A stretch of DNA of 64,000 nucleotides, from NCBI GenBank assembly GCA_964058845.1, contig CAXKVR010000201.1:1-64000 (forward strand), in the 5' to 3' direction. The notes under the pieces were generated by a model. The model had not been told where the DNA came from, made no database searches, and saw nothing but the letters and a program-made list of their open reading frames with translations. The translations under genes and the position numbers were made by a program. Every line of letters begins with the position of its first letter. Within the stretch, counting starts at the first letter, position 1. This document shows positions 45,774 through 57,609 of the stretch, in pieces. Source of the DNA: Carex sylvatica (taxonomy: Eukaryota; Streptophyta; Magnoliopsida; Poales; Cyperaceae).

Positions 45774-45781
45774 GTAGCAAC

Positions 45782-46327
45782 AAATTAGATAAAGAAAACA
45801 TTTGTAGACTAGACAGCAAAACTCCATAAAAAGTAGGGGAGAATGAGTGGCTGGTACCAGTGCACCAATAGTGAGAAGGCAACATACTGTAATGCGTACC
45901 AGCATGGTACCAGTAGGATTCCTACTTGGATTATGCTCACATTTTGCTATTTCTTTCCTTTCATATTCTTTATTTATTTTTCGTTTGACTTTTATTCTAT
46001 TTTTCAATTTTTGTCAAAATTTATGCTCAACTATTTTGAACAATGTTTTCCATTTTATTTTGATGGTTACCACTAGGGTTTTAAAAATATGTTGAGCGTC
46101 TTGTTTTTGTTTTTGTAAATTCACTAATGAATAAGCATTTAAGAATATAATTACAAGCATCCATGAGATAATGAAACATAATTACAATTAGCATTGAAAA
46201 TTTGAAAGCTTGTATTAAGCTCATTGATAGCTTTATAAAAGAATGATGACAATGCACGAGTCTGTATTCTGTACCAATATAGCACCAACCTGAGTGCCTG
46301 ACCCCACCGACCAGATTCCATCTCCAG
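45782..46327. other. Upstream region of the MSP-ankyrin gene
   Basis: The LINE 3' flank, then about 450 bp of AT-rich DNA with no gene. TATAAAA at 46234-46240 is a possible core promoter; CT/CC-rich leader-like DNA follows. Confidence 0.45.
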
Positions 46328-46507
46328 TTGCCGCTTTCAGCTGACCGCTATCATTCCCAATTTGGCTTTGTTTACAATTATTACGCTTCACTCCCGTTCT
46401 GTGCTGTCCGGCCTGTCCCTCATTTTGTCATAGACCGAGCATCTCAATCCCTCCGACCACGCCGCAAAAGAAAATATCTCCGTTCATCGTCCCCTTTGTA
46501 CGAATCC

Positions 46508-49112
46508 ATGGAAACCACCACCAACACCATTGAAGAGCTTCTAGAAGTGATCGAGCAAGAAGTATCAATTGACTTCAAGCTGAATGCCAAGTGCCGTTCT
46601 GACCTTCACCTGCGCTCCCTCCACCCCTCTCTTCCCATTTTCTTCAAAATCCAAACCTCCTCTCCTGACAAATTCCATGTCAACCCCCCAAGCGGATCCC
46701 TCCCGCCTCTCTCTGCCATAACACTCCAAGTCATTCTTCGGCCGCAACCGCTGCCTCCATCAACCTTCCCCCGATCATCCACTGACCGGTTTCTCATTCG
46801 CTCTGCACTCTCCCCAGCTGATCTCGATCGTCCGATCGTCATCTCATCCTTCCCTTCGATACGGCTCCGTGTTTCTTATGTTGGTCCCTACCTATTACGG
46901 CTAGCCACATCATCTGGTGACTCTTCCTCAGCACGCCTTATCCTTCACCGCCAGCCCTACCTTCTACCGCTTCTCGATCCGTCTAATGAAAACAATAATC
47001 CCCCACTAGAGCAATCATGGCTGCCCATTCATGCATCGGCAGCGGCTGGAGATTACAACAAATTGGTCCAGTTGATTGAAATGGATGAAATGGGCAAGGG
47101 ATTACAAGCCAGGGACAGGGACGGTCGTACGGCACTGCACATGGCGGTATCAAGAGGGCACGTTAGGTGTGTTAAGGCGCTGGTGGAGAGAGGTGCTGAG
47201 AAGGATGTGAGAAGTCACGACGGACATACTGCATTGCACCTTGCAGCTGTGAATGGCGATGCTGAGATGGTGGCTTTGCTAGTTGAGATGGGGGCTGATC
47301 CAACGGTGGTAACTGACCTGGGGATGATGCCAGTCGATGCGGCCCTGGATAAGGGATATGTAAGTTTGGATTTTCTTTTTAATTTGTGTGTGATTAATTT
47401 GTGGTTATCCTATTGGAATTTGTGTTATTACGTTGCTGTCAAAGCAAAAAAAAAAAAAAAAATTGCTCTCAATTATATACCTCGGTGAAGTCAATTTACT
47501 TGCGAATGAATAATATCAAATAGAAATCACCCATGTCCTGACTCCTGACAGCGACAAAATTATGGGAATTGTTCCGGACCGTCAAAGAATATTAATGGTC
47601 CCGACAAACTGATATACTGTCCAACAGCATGGTGCTATTGCTTTGCTAACATGCAGATATTGGATTAATAAAGCAGTCTCTGCTAAAGGGCTTAGAAGCA
47701 AAATAAAATATATATGTAATAACAATTTAAGAGTCTAGGTGTCTTGGCATCAATGCAAGATGCCATGCATTGGTACCTAGACACACTACTCCTTTCTCCC
47801 CTCCCTAATTCAGCAAAATAATTATCAATAAAAAAATCAAAATAATTAAAACGAGTTCAGTTTTGATACGGCCTATGTCTTGGTAAGATTCGAGGTCTAT
47901 AATTAGTTTGATAACTTGATGTGTACGTGTGTGTATGTAGCGTCCTGTCCTGAGAGGATGGTCTGAATCGTGCAAGTAAAGATCAAGAACTCGATAGTAA
48001 TTGTGAAACACTATAACTCTACCCTATGTCGTGTCTCGAGTAGCAAAGCTTCGATTAAATGAAACTGTTCACTTTAAATAGTCTCCTCTAGCTTTGACAT
48101 CCCGCATTGTCAGAACTGTCAAAGGGATCACATAGGAGCGATTAGGCTTCCGTGGAACGCGGTGACACCCGCATAATCGAAATGCTCCACATAATGAGCG
48201 GTGACGTCCACATAGAAGATGGTGACTAAATCGCACTCGCCCTGTACGGACAGTTGTTGGAGGTGATCCTAAGCTGACTCGGAGCCGGGCCTTGGACCGG
48301 AATGCCTCCGTCTCGGAATGGGCCATGTAGTCGGACTGCTTATGATGTTTTACCTTTAATTGATTTTATCTATATTGGTTTTCATTTCAAGTTATTATTT
48401 GTAACTCAATGTTAGTTTTATAAGGACTTTGAACACATGACCCTATCAAGTTTATTCTTAGAACTTGAGAAGTCACAGTCTATTAAGAAAAAAAACATTA
48501 ATTAAGGGTTAACTGTCAAGAAAATTGTAACCATTTTAACTGTTTTTAATCATCAATTGTATTGTACTTTCATGCACTATCCTAGATTGAAAAAAAAAAA
48601 AATTTGGGGCCTCTTGTTTTGCTTTGATCAGCAATCGGATTTTTTATTTTATGCAGCAAGACGTTGTTGATATTTTGGAACGGTGGGAGCTCGTAATGGC
48701 AGCCACCAGACACGGCGACCTCCGTCGCCTAGAATCCCTTCTGAAAAAACGTGCTGCAATCCAAGGCCGTGACCAATATGGCACAACCGCTCTGCATTTA
48801 GCGTCCATCAAGGGGCAATGTGACATCATGGCTGTTCTGATCAAGCACGGGATTCACATAAATTGCAAGGACTTAGAGGGACATACGCCGCTCCACCTAG
48901 CCGTCGAGGCCGGGTGCCTAGAGGCAGTGGAGCTGCTTGTCGGCCTGGGAGCAGAAGTCAATGCACAGACAAAACGAGGTGCAACACCACTTCAAATGGC
49001 AGTTTACATTAACTATGATGAGATTGCGCGATTTTTACGTAGTAGTGGTGCAGTGGCAAGCTCTTCGTTGGGTCTGGTTGCATCTCCTCTTCCACCTCAG
49101 CTCCTAGTGTGA
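46508..49112 (+). CDS. MSP-domain plus ankyrin-repeat protein (Vapyrin-like architecture)
   Basis: Two exons, 46508-47359 and 48657-49112 (GTAAGT donor, ATGCAG acceptor, phase 0), give 435 residues. Residues about 18-128 look like an MSP/VAP domain: SIDFKLNAKCRSDLHLRS, IFFKIQTSSPDKFHVNPPSG, ITLQVILRP, RFLIRSA. From about 170 on come roughly eight ankyrin repeats, e.g. DGRTALHMAVSRGHVRCVKA, DGHTALHLAAVNGDAEMVAL, YGTTALHLASIKGQCDIM, EGHTPLHLAVEAGCLEAVEL, and a last RGATPLQMAVYINYDEIARF. The same order occurs in Vapyrin, required for arbuscular mycorrhiza, but this protein is shorter with fewer repeats, so it is a relative at most. The domains suggest a cytosolic scaffold at membrane contact sites or vesicles. 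An ATG at 46328 would add 60 residues without domain character. Confidence 0.85.
47360..48656 (+). other. Single intron of the MSP-ankyrin gene, with foreign-looking block
   Basis: 1297 bp. Contains an inverted-repeat patch (GTCTAGGTGTCTTGGCATC... ACCTAGACAC, 47735-47785) and an unusually GC- and CpG-rich block (48030-48330) unlike the flanks. The latter may be an old insertion. No ORF is trusted there. Confidence 0.5.
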
Positions 49113-50050
49113 TTTTTTGGGCAACTGATTTTCAATTTTGAAAATGTTTTAATTGTATAGTTTTCCGTGGATCTATTCTTTTTTTTTTTTTGGGATTTTG
49201 TCATGAGCTGCTTCATCTTGATTGAGTCAAGAAGCCACAAAGGCCTATATTTTGTTAGTCAGCAACTTGTTATTGAGTCCATGAGCGAAGTATTCTACAC
49301 TTGGCCCATTTGTTAAAAATTAGGCAACGAGTTAGGTCCACAGGAATTTCACAAGTATCTTCGCCTACTCAGTTAATAAATGACACATTTACAACTTGTA
49401 ATCATCAGGAAAACAAATGAAGGTTAATATGGCACTGAATAGGAAAATGACTACGAAGGCTGTGCAGATGTTTCTAGCAAATTTTTTTTTTTGGGGGGGG
49501 GTTCTGAAGATGAGTCCATCACGAATATTGATGCACATGGAACGGTCCAAAAGACCAAAACTCCAAATATTCGTTAAACAAAATTCCAGCACGAATCGTG
49601 ATATAACTCGTAAATAAGTCGTAGTGGCATCTCCACAGTGCGGTAGCAAGCATGCTGAAAGACGGAAGAAAGTTCAAAAGTTGAATATTCGTCTCGTTTC
49701 GTACTTTGTTTTGACGAGTTATGAGTTCTGACAATCATTGCGATTGTTCGGCTTAAACAACACTATCTCGATCTATGCAAAGACGATTACCAATTTTCCT
49801 TCGTGTTTATAAAATTGACTGTTTTATTTGCAAACGGAATCAATGTTATTTTTTTTAGAGAAATATTCTCGTACCGCGAGCCACCGTATTCGGCCCGTCT
49901 CCAAATTAGTTTAACTGGATTTAACCATCTGATAATAATGATAATTTATTAATTTTTCATTAATTAACGCATCGCTGTAAACGTTAGCTTTGCATGCTTT
50001 TGTACTGTGTTTTAATTTTGTGGATAGTTTTTGTTAGAAGCAGTTGTAAT
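49113..50050. other. 3' flank of the MSP-ankyrin gene and spacer
   Basis: Likely 3' UTR to about 49250, then non-coding DNA. GAACGGTCCAAAAG... and poly-T/G tracts occur around 49490. No gene seen. Confidence 0.4.
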
Positions 50051-50104
50051 CACCAATCTCCGAGCTAGTCCCCCATCTTGTTAACGGTCATCTAATCATT
50101 TGCT

Positions 50105-50200
50105 AACTACTTAAGTACTTTAACTAGTTAAACTAGTTATAAGTACTTTAAAGTACTTTAGTGTACTTTAAAGTACAAGTTATAATGATTAGCTCGGGAC
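50105..50200. repeat. AAGTACTTTAA short inverted/tandem repeats
   Basis: AAGTACTTTAACTAGTTA and TAGTTATAAGTACTTTAAAG words alternate in orientation, giving a strong local hairpin potential between 50108 and 50180, just inside the candidate left terminus. Confidence 0.6.
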
Positions 50201-51233
50201 TAGCTCGAAAATTTGTTCTAATTTTAATGATAAGCACAAATTTTAACATTCCAGTGTTTAACAGTTTTTGATATTTAATAATTAAAAAAAGAGTCTCCAT
50301 TTTGAAGCTCAATTTTGTTGCTGTTTTGCTTTGTTTATTCTCTCTCTATTTTTTTCCACTTCGTGCTTTCCATTGTAGATCGATGTTTTTATCCGAGCTG
50401 AGCTTTGCGATGAGCTTGTCTTCTTCAAATAAAATGTTCATTGATCTTGTTTCTCCAATCTACGGACGGTGGCGTCGCTACTTTTTCCGATCTATTGTTT
50501 GATAGTTGTATTTTTCTCAGATCTGGAGTCGTTGTGGTCGTATTATAATTTGAAAGCGATGTATTGTGATAATTTGAAAGTGGTCTATTGTGCTTCGATG
50601 ATCTATTTGTGCTGCAATATTCTTAAATTTGTCCGAGATCTATTCAATGGTGCAATATATCTTCGTATTGTAAGTATGTATTTTCTGAAATTTTGTCTTA
50701 TTTAACCTGATTCTGTTATTATTTTGATAGTGGTTTAGTGTAGATTACCTTGATGCTTAATATGTGCAGGTTGAATTTTGATGATGATTTGTTTAAGATT
50801 TGAAGTTCTTCTAGTTGATTGATGATATCCAAATGCTTAATATGAATCAATTTTTATGTTGGACGTTTTCATTCGTAGTATGTAAGGTTAACATGCTTAA
50901 AAATGTTATTTATAATTTTATTGATCTGTGCATCGTGAATTGTTTTGTACTTGACATATTTTGTTTAGTTATTTCAAATCAGATACTCAATATGTCAGGT
51001 GTCCATGCTTAACAATTGAGAATTGTATGTATTAAATTGAATGAGCATTATTATTTGCTTGTAGTTTAGATTTACATGCTTATTAATTAATATTTGTATG
51101 TTCCAATTGAATTAAATGAAGTGATAATTATATGCTTAATAATTAAGATTTATATGCTTAATTATTACACTGATATTGTATTTTTTTCAGTAACTATTCC
51201 ATCTGGACAATAACAAACAAAGAAAAGAAGAAG

Positions 51234-52640
51234 ATGAAAGATGAGCTGGATAATAACAAGGGCAACAAAATTGAAGTGGAGGAGGAGATCGATGACCGAC
51301 ATCCATCATACTACTTTTCAGGATGTTTCATTGCACTTATTGTAAGTTACTTGATGAGCTTTTTGATAATTACTTTGCATAACTTGCACTACTCCATCTG
51401 TTAAATAATGCAAGTATCAAATACATTTTAAACACCTCATAAGTCAGTTGTAACTGCTTAATAGTGTTGTTTTAAATGGTTAATTGACCATTTTTTATTT
51501 ATTAATATCGAATGCTTGGTTTGTATATTAGTTTTGAATGTTTTCTTTTGTAATTATAAATAATATAAGAATATTTCTTACTACTTTCCAAGATGTTCCA
51601 TTGCACTTTGTTGTTAGTTACTGGATGAATATATTTTTTTTGGATACTTACTTTCAATAACTTACACTACTACACATGTTAAAAAATCAAAGTAAAGTAT
51701 CAAATGCATTTTGAACGCCTCATAAGTCAGTTGTAACCGCTTAATAGTGTTGTTTTAAATGGTTAATAAAATTTTTATTATATCATACTTATAAAGCATT
51801 AAAAGTTGACTATTATTTTATTTATACATTCAGGTATGTTTTTTTGAACACTCTTTGACTTCTGATTCAAAACTCCATAAATGTTTTGGACGAATTCCAA
51901 GATATTTGAATTAGGATATTTCTAAAACTTAGAGAAGAGAGATTTTCAAACGTTACCTTTCTCGTGTGCGTAATGTTGATGTACTTGATGGACCATTGAA
52001 GTTGATACAAGCTGAGCATTATCTCAATGAGACGGGTTTTGTTGCAAACAAAGTTTTAGATGATTTGAGAAATTCAACTGGTTGTGATAGTAGAGTTATG
52101 AAGATTATGCTTGACATGGCTCATGTATATCTCAAGTTTGGAATAAAGTCAAATGAGAAGCTAATCGAAAAGGATCGGTTGAGCTGAATTATCTGGGAAC
52201 ACACAAGAAGCCGAAGACAACTGATGATATTTCACCAAATTCTCTGGAAGATTTTGCTGTACAAATTGAGAAGAAGTTTTCTGCCAAGAAACAGTCCTCA
52301 AATTCTGGTAAGTGTTTAACTTTAGTAGAGGTTTGCATATTTGGTATATTGGTTTTGAATGCTTTCATTTACAATTATAAATGGTGTAAGGAACTTTCTT
52401 AGAGTCATTAACTTAAGCAGAGGTTTGCATGGTGTGTATATTAGTTTTGAATGCTTTCATTTATAATTATAAATAGTGTAAGAATATTTCATAAATTATT
52501 TTATTTATTTTTGTTTTCCAGTAAAAGGTGGTGAACATTCTGAAGCAAAGAGTGCTGATTTATCTACATAATCAAAGAAGAGAAAATCTAACCAACATGA
52601 TAGAAAAGTATCTCTTAGAGGCAAGAAGACAACGAAATAA
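51234..52640 (+). pseudogene. Spliced gene fragments of unknown nuclear-type protein
   Basis: Three exon-like pieces: 51234-51352 (MKDELDNNKGNKIEVEEEID..., acidic, ending at a GTAAGT donor), about 51940-52307 (VDVLDGPLKLIQAEHYLNET, LDDLRNSTGCDSRVMKIML, DMAHVYLKFGIKSNEKLIEK, then after a frame change LNYLGTHKKPKTTDD), and 52522-52640 (GGEHSEAKSADLS, stop, then KKRKSNQHDRK...RGKKTTK). GT-AG signals flank them. Composition is clearly protein-like, with a basic C-terminus like a nuclear localisation signal. A frameshift near 52180 and an internal stop near 52570 indicate decay. I do not recognise the family. They lie inside the inverted ends at 50052-53475, as expected for transduplicated gene pieces. 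Confidence 0.5.
51300..51775 (+). repeat. Imperfect tandem duplication covering an exon edge
   Basis: 51320-51490 and 51590-51770 share ATGTTTCATTGCACTT-type exon-edge DNA and CCTCATAAGTCAGTTGTAAC plus TGCTTAATAGTGTTGTTTT. One exon end and adjoining intron were duplicated. Confidence 0.65.
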
Positions 52641-53440
52641 CGTTAGATTTCATTTTTATGTGGGACTGCTCAATCAGTTTTAATGGTTTTTATGTATTAT
52701 TATGTTTGTAGGTTTGATACTTGTTATTTATCTATATTAAACTTTTTTTTGTAATATTTTGATCTTGATATTAACCTATATTTTATTTTAGTTTGGTAGT
52801 ACTAAGAATTGGTATCTTGAAATTCAAATGCTTGACAGTTTTAAATTAAGTAGATTTTTAATTTAGAGATATATTCATTATTTTTTGGTAGTAATAATTA
52901 GTATTTTTTGAGAATTAAATGCTTTATAATTGATATTTTAAATAATTGATGAGTTTGTTAACCATGATTATTTTGAATTAATAGTTTCATTGCTTTTTGA
53001 TATAAGTTTACATGTTTATAAATTGTCATTGTTTCGAAGTTCTAATTTTGACAGCATAAAATAATTGTAACTCTTCGAAGCATGATACTTTTAAATATAA
53101 AACTTAAGATTCTGCCGTTGAAATTTTTAACACACTATTTTCAATTGTAAATAATTGTGCTCTAAATTGTTCAATATATTTTGGTTTCAATTGTACTGGT
53201 GTTACAACATCAATACTTGAAATTTTATCAAAATAAATGTGCTTATAAGCACTAATTTTTATGGTATAAAACTGAGGTTTGACTGCTTCGATATTAGTGT
53301 TTCAGTGGTACTACTCTTGCAATTGTAATACTTCAAAAAATTTTTTTTTAAAAATTCATGTTACTATTTTTTAATCTTAAACTTACAAGTTTCTATTGTT
53401 TAAAATTGAGGTTTAATTGGTTATAAATATGTTGAGATCT
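52641..53440. other. AT-rich right interior of the candidate element
   Basis: No gene or clear repeat is seen in this 800 bp; poly-T tracts and ATGCTT words recur. Confidence 0.35.
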
Positions 53441-53447
53441 CTCTGAC

Positions 53448-53715
53448 AATGGGGGACGCGCTCGGAGATTGGTAAAAATTCAGAGTTGTAATCATTCTAG
53501 AATGTACGTAAAAAATTTGTGCGGGGGGATGCCCTCGGGGATTGGTAGTAATTTAGAGATGTAAATTTCATTCTCGGGGACGCCCTCATGGATTGGTTCA
53601 AATTAAGAGCTATTAATATATGCTCGGGGACGAATTCGGGGGTTTGTTAAAATTTAGAGTTGTCAATATTTTGCGCTTGGGGACGAATTCGGGGATTAAT
53701 TTTATTTTAAAAAAT
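53448..53715. repeat. Subterminal tandem repeats, 50-73 bp
   Basis: GGGGACGCGCTCGGAGATTG, GGGGGATGCCCTCGGGGATT, CGGGGACGCCCTCATGGATT, CGGGGACGAATTCGGGGGTT and TGGGGACGAATTCGGGGATT begin successive units, each followed by AATTTAGAGTTGTAA-like DNA. One more GGGGGACGCGAACAGG lies at 53957. Confidence 0.7.
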
Positions 53716-54214
53716 TAAAATTAACTCATTTACAATGAAAGTTAAACACTGGAACGTAGTTAATTAAACAATTTCGTTTATATGTTTAAATTATACGATT
53801 GTTTCGCTGCATTTGGCGCTGCTTTTGTTAACTTTTTGAACAGAGTATTTTTCGCTTCATGCAGCAAAATTCTATACAATAAAGAAAGATTCGTACTATT
53901 ATTGGGCTGTATGAAGTAAAACCTGCTCTATTTTTCGCCGACATTCTAGAAGATTGGGGGACGCGAACAGGTACTTTATTTGAGGTACAATTATCAGCTT
54001 TTTTTTTTTTTTAATATAGACGACAATTCTTCCAATAAATTAAGATATAGACAATACATGACTATTGAATTCTTTTTTTTTTTTTCATTTATAACTTTGA
54101 CAATTCAGAAATAAAATATTTTTTTTAACTTCGATCCCATTTTTTTATTTCTAATTAGCATAATATATTGAAATTCCGTATCTAAATGGCTGTACAATAT
54201 AAGATATTATAATG

Positions 54215-54485
54215 AGTGAGGCTTAGGTATTATGTATATCACATATTAGTATGTATTGTAGATTATTATATCTATTTTTATAAGTCAAATAGTTGATCTT
54301 TAACCATATAATTAATATGACTTATATATAAAAATATACTTGTTAATCAAATTTTATATTTTATATTTTTTACAAGTTATTTTCTACCTACCTAAACAAA
54401 ATTAAAAAAAAAATACAAAATTTGACCTACAATTACATTTTTATATGAAAATCATATTGAACGCAGATTGAATGATCAAACTAAC
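54215..54485. mobile_element. Degenerate MITE related to the shared-core group
   Basis: GAGTGAGGCTTAGGTATTAT at the left; a CAAATTTTATATTTTAT core near 54348 with inverse AAAATACAAAATTTGACC near 54412. The right end is not found, possibly replaced by the MULE fossil that begins at 54486. Confidence 0.45.
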
Positions 54486-55110
54486 AATTAAATACCAAAA
54501 ATTTTATTAATACCCTTTACAAAAAAATAAACAAAAAAATTGGCGATCCTATTATTGGGGAATACGAAAAATATCTGGACCACAATGGCAATTGGCGGTC
54601 CTATTCTTGGGGGCCGCCATTTGTCATTGCGACCCTGCCAATTGCCACTGCAGCCTCATTCATTAAGGCCACCATATGTCGTTACGGTCTCAATTTTATT
54701 ATATATTCATTTACAGAGGCATAATTTCATTTCTTACTTTCACCCATTCTCTCTCCTCAGACAACTCTCTCTTCTCTTTTGATCTGTAAGTTTTTTTTTT
54801 CAATTTTATTTATATTTTCAGTAGGTTAATAATTAATTTAATTAATTTATAATTTTAGGTTTGTGTGTAATTGATTCAAAATGAGTCTTATGGTATTTAT
54901 TTACACCGATGGTGAGGTTTTACATAGCCCTGATGGGGGTTTATTATAGCCTCAAGTCTATTATTGTGATCAATGTCTGGTACTGATTATTTGGGAATAA
55001 AGACTATTATTATCATAATCTGGGATTGGATGAGGGTCAATATAAACTTAATATTCATGCCAAAATTAACATGCCTACTGATTCAGCACAAACCTAGCTC
55101 CAAAAAATAA
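54486..55110 (+). pseudogene. MULE fossil: left terminus, leader and start of transposase
   Basis: AAAAATTTTATTAATACCC opens a terminus like that at 21411. A GC-richer block follows with GGCGGTCCTATTC/GGGCCGCC able to pair, then a CT-rich leader (54745-54785) ending in a GTAAGT donor. An acceptor precedes ATG at 54881, encoding MSLMVFIYTDGEVLHSPDGG before a stop; KLNIHAKINMPTDS follows in another frame. This layout copies the 2744 MULE and matches the PB1-like start of MULE transposases. Everything downstream is lost. Confidence 0.6.
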
Positions 55111-55242
55111 ATAATATCTAAATCAACTGTAAAATAAGTATTTGACAATCCAACTTTATGATACCTCTGCAAAAAATAAATAAATAAAGTATCTAATTAA
55201 TCATGTATGAAAAAATATTGCAGAGACATATATAGTTACGAG

Positions 55243-55625
55243 TAAGACTTAGGTGCTATGGATGACATAAGGCTTTCCATGTTACGGTCTAAAAATTCTA
55301 TTGTATAAACTTCAAATTTCAATTTAAGTAGTTAAGTAAATTAGTTATATAATAAACTTGTAGAATAGTAATTTTTAATATTTTAGAATTTTTTCACTAT
55401 TTTTTATGATTTATGAAAGTGGAAAAAATAGCCTAAAGTATTGACAATTTTCTTTTATTTTAAGCTATTTTTTTGCCATCTTTCAAAAATCTATTATAAA
55501 ATAATTGTACATTTTTTCAATGAGCTATTTAGATTGAAGTTTGAAATTTATACAATAAGTTTTTAAGGTCATAGCACGAAATGCCTTATGTTATCTATCA
55601 CACCTAATTTAATGAGCTACTTATC
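55243..55625. mobile_element. Palindromic MITE with GAGTAAGAC termini
   Basis: GAGTAAGACTTAGGTGCTAT on the left; the right-hand complement reads GTAGCTCATTAAATTAGGTG. ACATAAGGCTTTCCATG pairs with CGAAATGCCTTATGT. The A/T-rich arms contain only a weak relative of the shared core. No TSD found. Confidence 0.55.
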
Positions 55626-55629
55626 TTAC

Positions 55630-57330
55630 TCTTACTTTAATTTGTAAATTTACTATTTAGTGGTGCTTCGCTATTTCATTTCACGTTTCAAGATCGAGTA
55701 GGTTGTGTTTTCCATATTTGAATTGTATGGTTTGAGTTGATATACACGAGATAATTTTTTCTTTTTGAAATAGGAGTAATTTGTTAATTAGTGCGACATC
55801 TATTTATGTTTTGACGTACGTCTTTTGGGAAAGTTGAATTTGTTTCTCTAGCTCTCTCTATATAAATAAGATCTACAGTTTACATAATACATATATTTTT
55901 TAAATTTAAAACTAGCTGCCAGTGTTTAATTATGTAACCGTTTTAGACTATACTTTCCAGATTTCAATCTTATTTTAGCATAAAAACAAGATATATAGGA
56001 GATGCGGGTGTACTCATTTGTAATTGGTAATTTCGGAGAGTCACAATCTGCTCCCAGAAAATAATGTATAGCCATATCAGATTCCGATTCAGTGGCAAAC
56101 AAGGGGTAAAGATTTTGAGTAGAACTAGGGTGTTTTCAAGTTCATTAAGTTTTTTCGTGAACTCAATTTTAAAATTTACTAGATTGACTTTAAATATAAT
56201 GAATCTAAACCATTAGAATCCTTCTACCTTGCAAGTGGTGTGACTATATGTAAAAAAATTTAAGTTTCGATTTAATTTAGTATAAAGTCAATTGGTCAAA
56301 ATTATAAGGGTTATAATTTAATTTTAATACATTCAATTTTGGATGTCTTTAACCTCTTGACTCTATACAAAATTATTTTTATTTTTTATTTTTTTTGTAT
56401 GTAGACGCATCACTTGTAAGATAAATTTTTTTTAATGGTTTAAATTTATTATTTGAAATCAATCTAAGGAGTTTTAGAGTTGAGTTCACAAAAAAGCTTT
56501 GAACTTACGAACACCCAATTTCTACTCAAGATTTTAACATAATAATTTTGACATCGTGATAAGCGCTGCATGAAGCAAAAACTATTCTGTTAAAATATTT
56601 GATAGTGCTGTTTTTTAGCAACATCTGGATTTCGAATATGGGGCCTCGCACTCAAAGGAGAGTGTGCTGTATATAACTGTTGTTCTCACATCTCAACTTA
56701 TAACCAGGCCAGTGCATATATATATCAGGGCTAAGATGGTGGTCTAAAACAAAAGTGAGGTCAATTTGGAAGAAAAAATTGTCTCAGGTGGTTTGAATCG
56801 TCAAAAATAATGGTATTGGCCATTGTTAGGCAATACACAACATTTCTGACGTACGCTCTTTCAGTAGACTACTAAACAACGCAATCAGCGCATAGTAAAA
56901 AAGCTTTCCTTTTAATCTGTATAATAATCAGAACAATAAAATAGCAAAACATCAATATCACTTCTTTAGATTTTGTGTCGTTTTCCTTTGTATATTTGGC
57001 CTTCCCCATTTATTCACTTCATAAAATAATCCAGCCAATTACCAAACATTACATTGATATGTACTTTGCTCTTCCCATTTTAATTTACTTCAAAAAAAAA
57101 AAAAAATCCAGGCGAAAGAACCACATGAATTTTTTATATGTTTGCTGAATTTACCCGTGATCATGGACTTTCATGTGAAAATGACTATAATTAAGAAACA
57201 CACTGTAGAACAAAAAAAATGGACTCTTCCGACAGAAAATCGTTACCGTATCCATGTTAAAGATACACGGCAAGAAAATATATTAATAAACATAATTCTG
57301 CAAAAACATAAATATAAAAGTAGATTTATC
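55630..57330. other. Intergenic region and distal promoter of the ALOG gene
   Basis: 1.7 kb with no gene. 56130-56530 holds a weak inverted pair (AACTTAATTTTAAAATT... / GAGTTGAGTTCACAAAAAAG) reminiscent of another MITE. Nothing else is supported. Confidence 0.4.
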
Positions 57331-57332
57331 TG

Positions 57333-57345
57333 TATATATAAATAG
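57333..57345 (+). promoter_or_regulatory. TATA box of the ALOG gene
   Basis: TATATATAAATAG lies about 265 bp upstream of the ATG, followed by a long CT-rich leader (57420-57540), usual for plant regulatory genes. Confidence 0.6.
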
Positions 57346-57609
57346 TCCGGGTATGAGAGTGTGTCTCTCCATCCCGGGGGCCACCACGTGAATTCATTTT
57401 TTGCTTACAAAAATCTCACATTATTCACCTCTTCCTTCCCTCTACTCCCATTCACACCCCCCTTCCTCTTCCCGTCGCTCTCTCCACTTTTCCCGTCCCA
57501 TCTCGATCCCTCTTCCATGAAACAACCATCTTTATTTCTCTAATCATACTTACTGTTTAATTTTCACACCCTCATCCTCCATTCACAAAGGAAAAAATAA
57601 GAAGTAAAT

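Larger units (their letters stand above)
33075..45781 (+). pseudogene. LINE reverse-transcriptase C-terminus, split by insertions
   Basis: 33139-33450 encodes the tail of a LINE polyprotein: WQWSDIKIYMVRSAYQRL, IHRIWKLRAPPQMKVFKWLL, RNRLLTIDNKRG. After a roughly 95-bp insertion, the zinc-knuckle region continues in another frame (VLCKSDQETRHHIFNHC, 33548-33600). The MULE 33610-44471 interrupts it. The C-terminus resumes at 44481 with FIIWHERCARTFTDNIKSI and runs to the hAT at 44744. This is the zf-RVT region of plant non-LTR retrotransposons. The endonuclease and most of the RT are absent (5' truncation), and the reading frame has shifted, so it is long dead. Confidence 0.75.
50052..53475. 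mobile_element. Candidate element bounded by CCAATCTCCGAGC inverted ends
   Basis: ACCAATCTCCGAGC followed by GTCCCCCAT at 50054-50078 is inverted at 53451-53473 (GGGGGACGCGCTCGGAGATT). Between them are spliced-gene-like fragments. To the right lie tandem subterminal repeats. AGTTGTAAT occurs beside the left copy and again at about 53484, possibly a TSD, although it also belongs to the repeat unit. Superfamily unknown. Confidence 0.45.

Noticed and set aside
46328..46507. Upstream 60-residue extension of the MSP-ankyrin protein
   Set aside because: No domain or conserved motif; the ATG at 46508 directly precedes the MSP-like region, though the longer start cannot be excluded.
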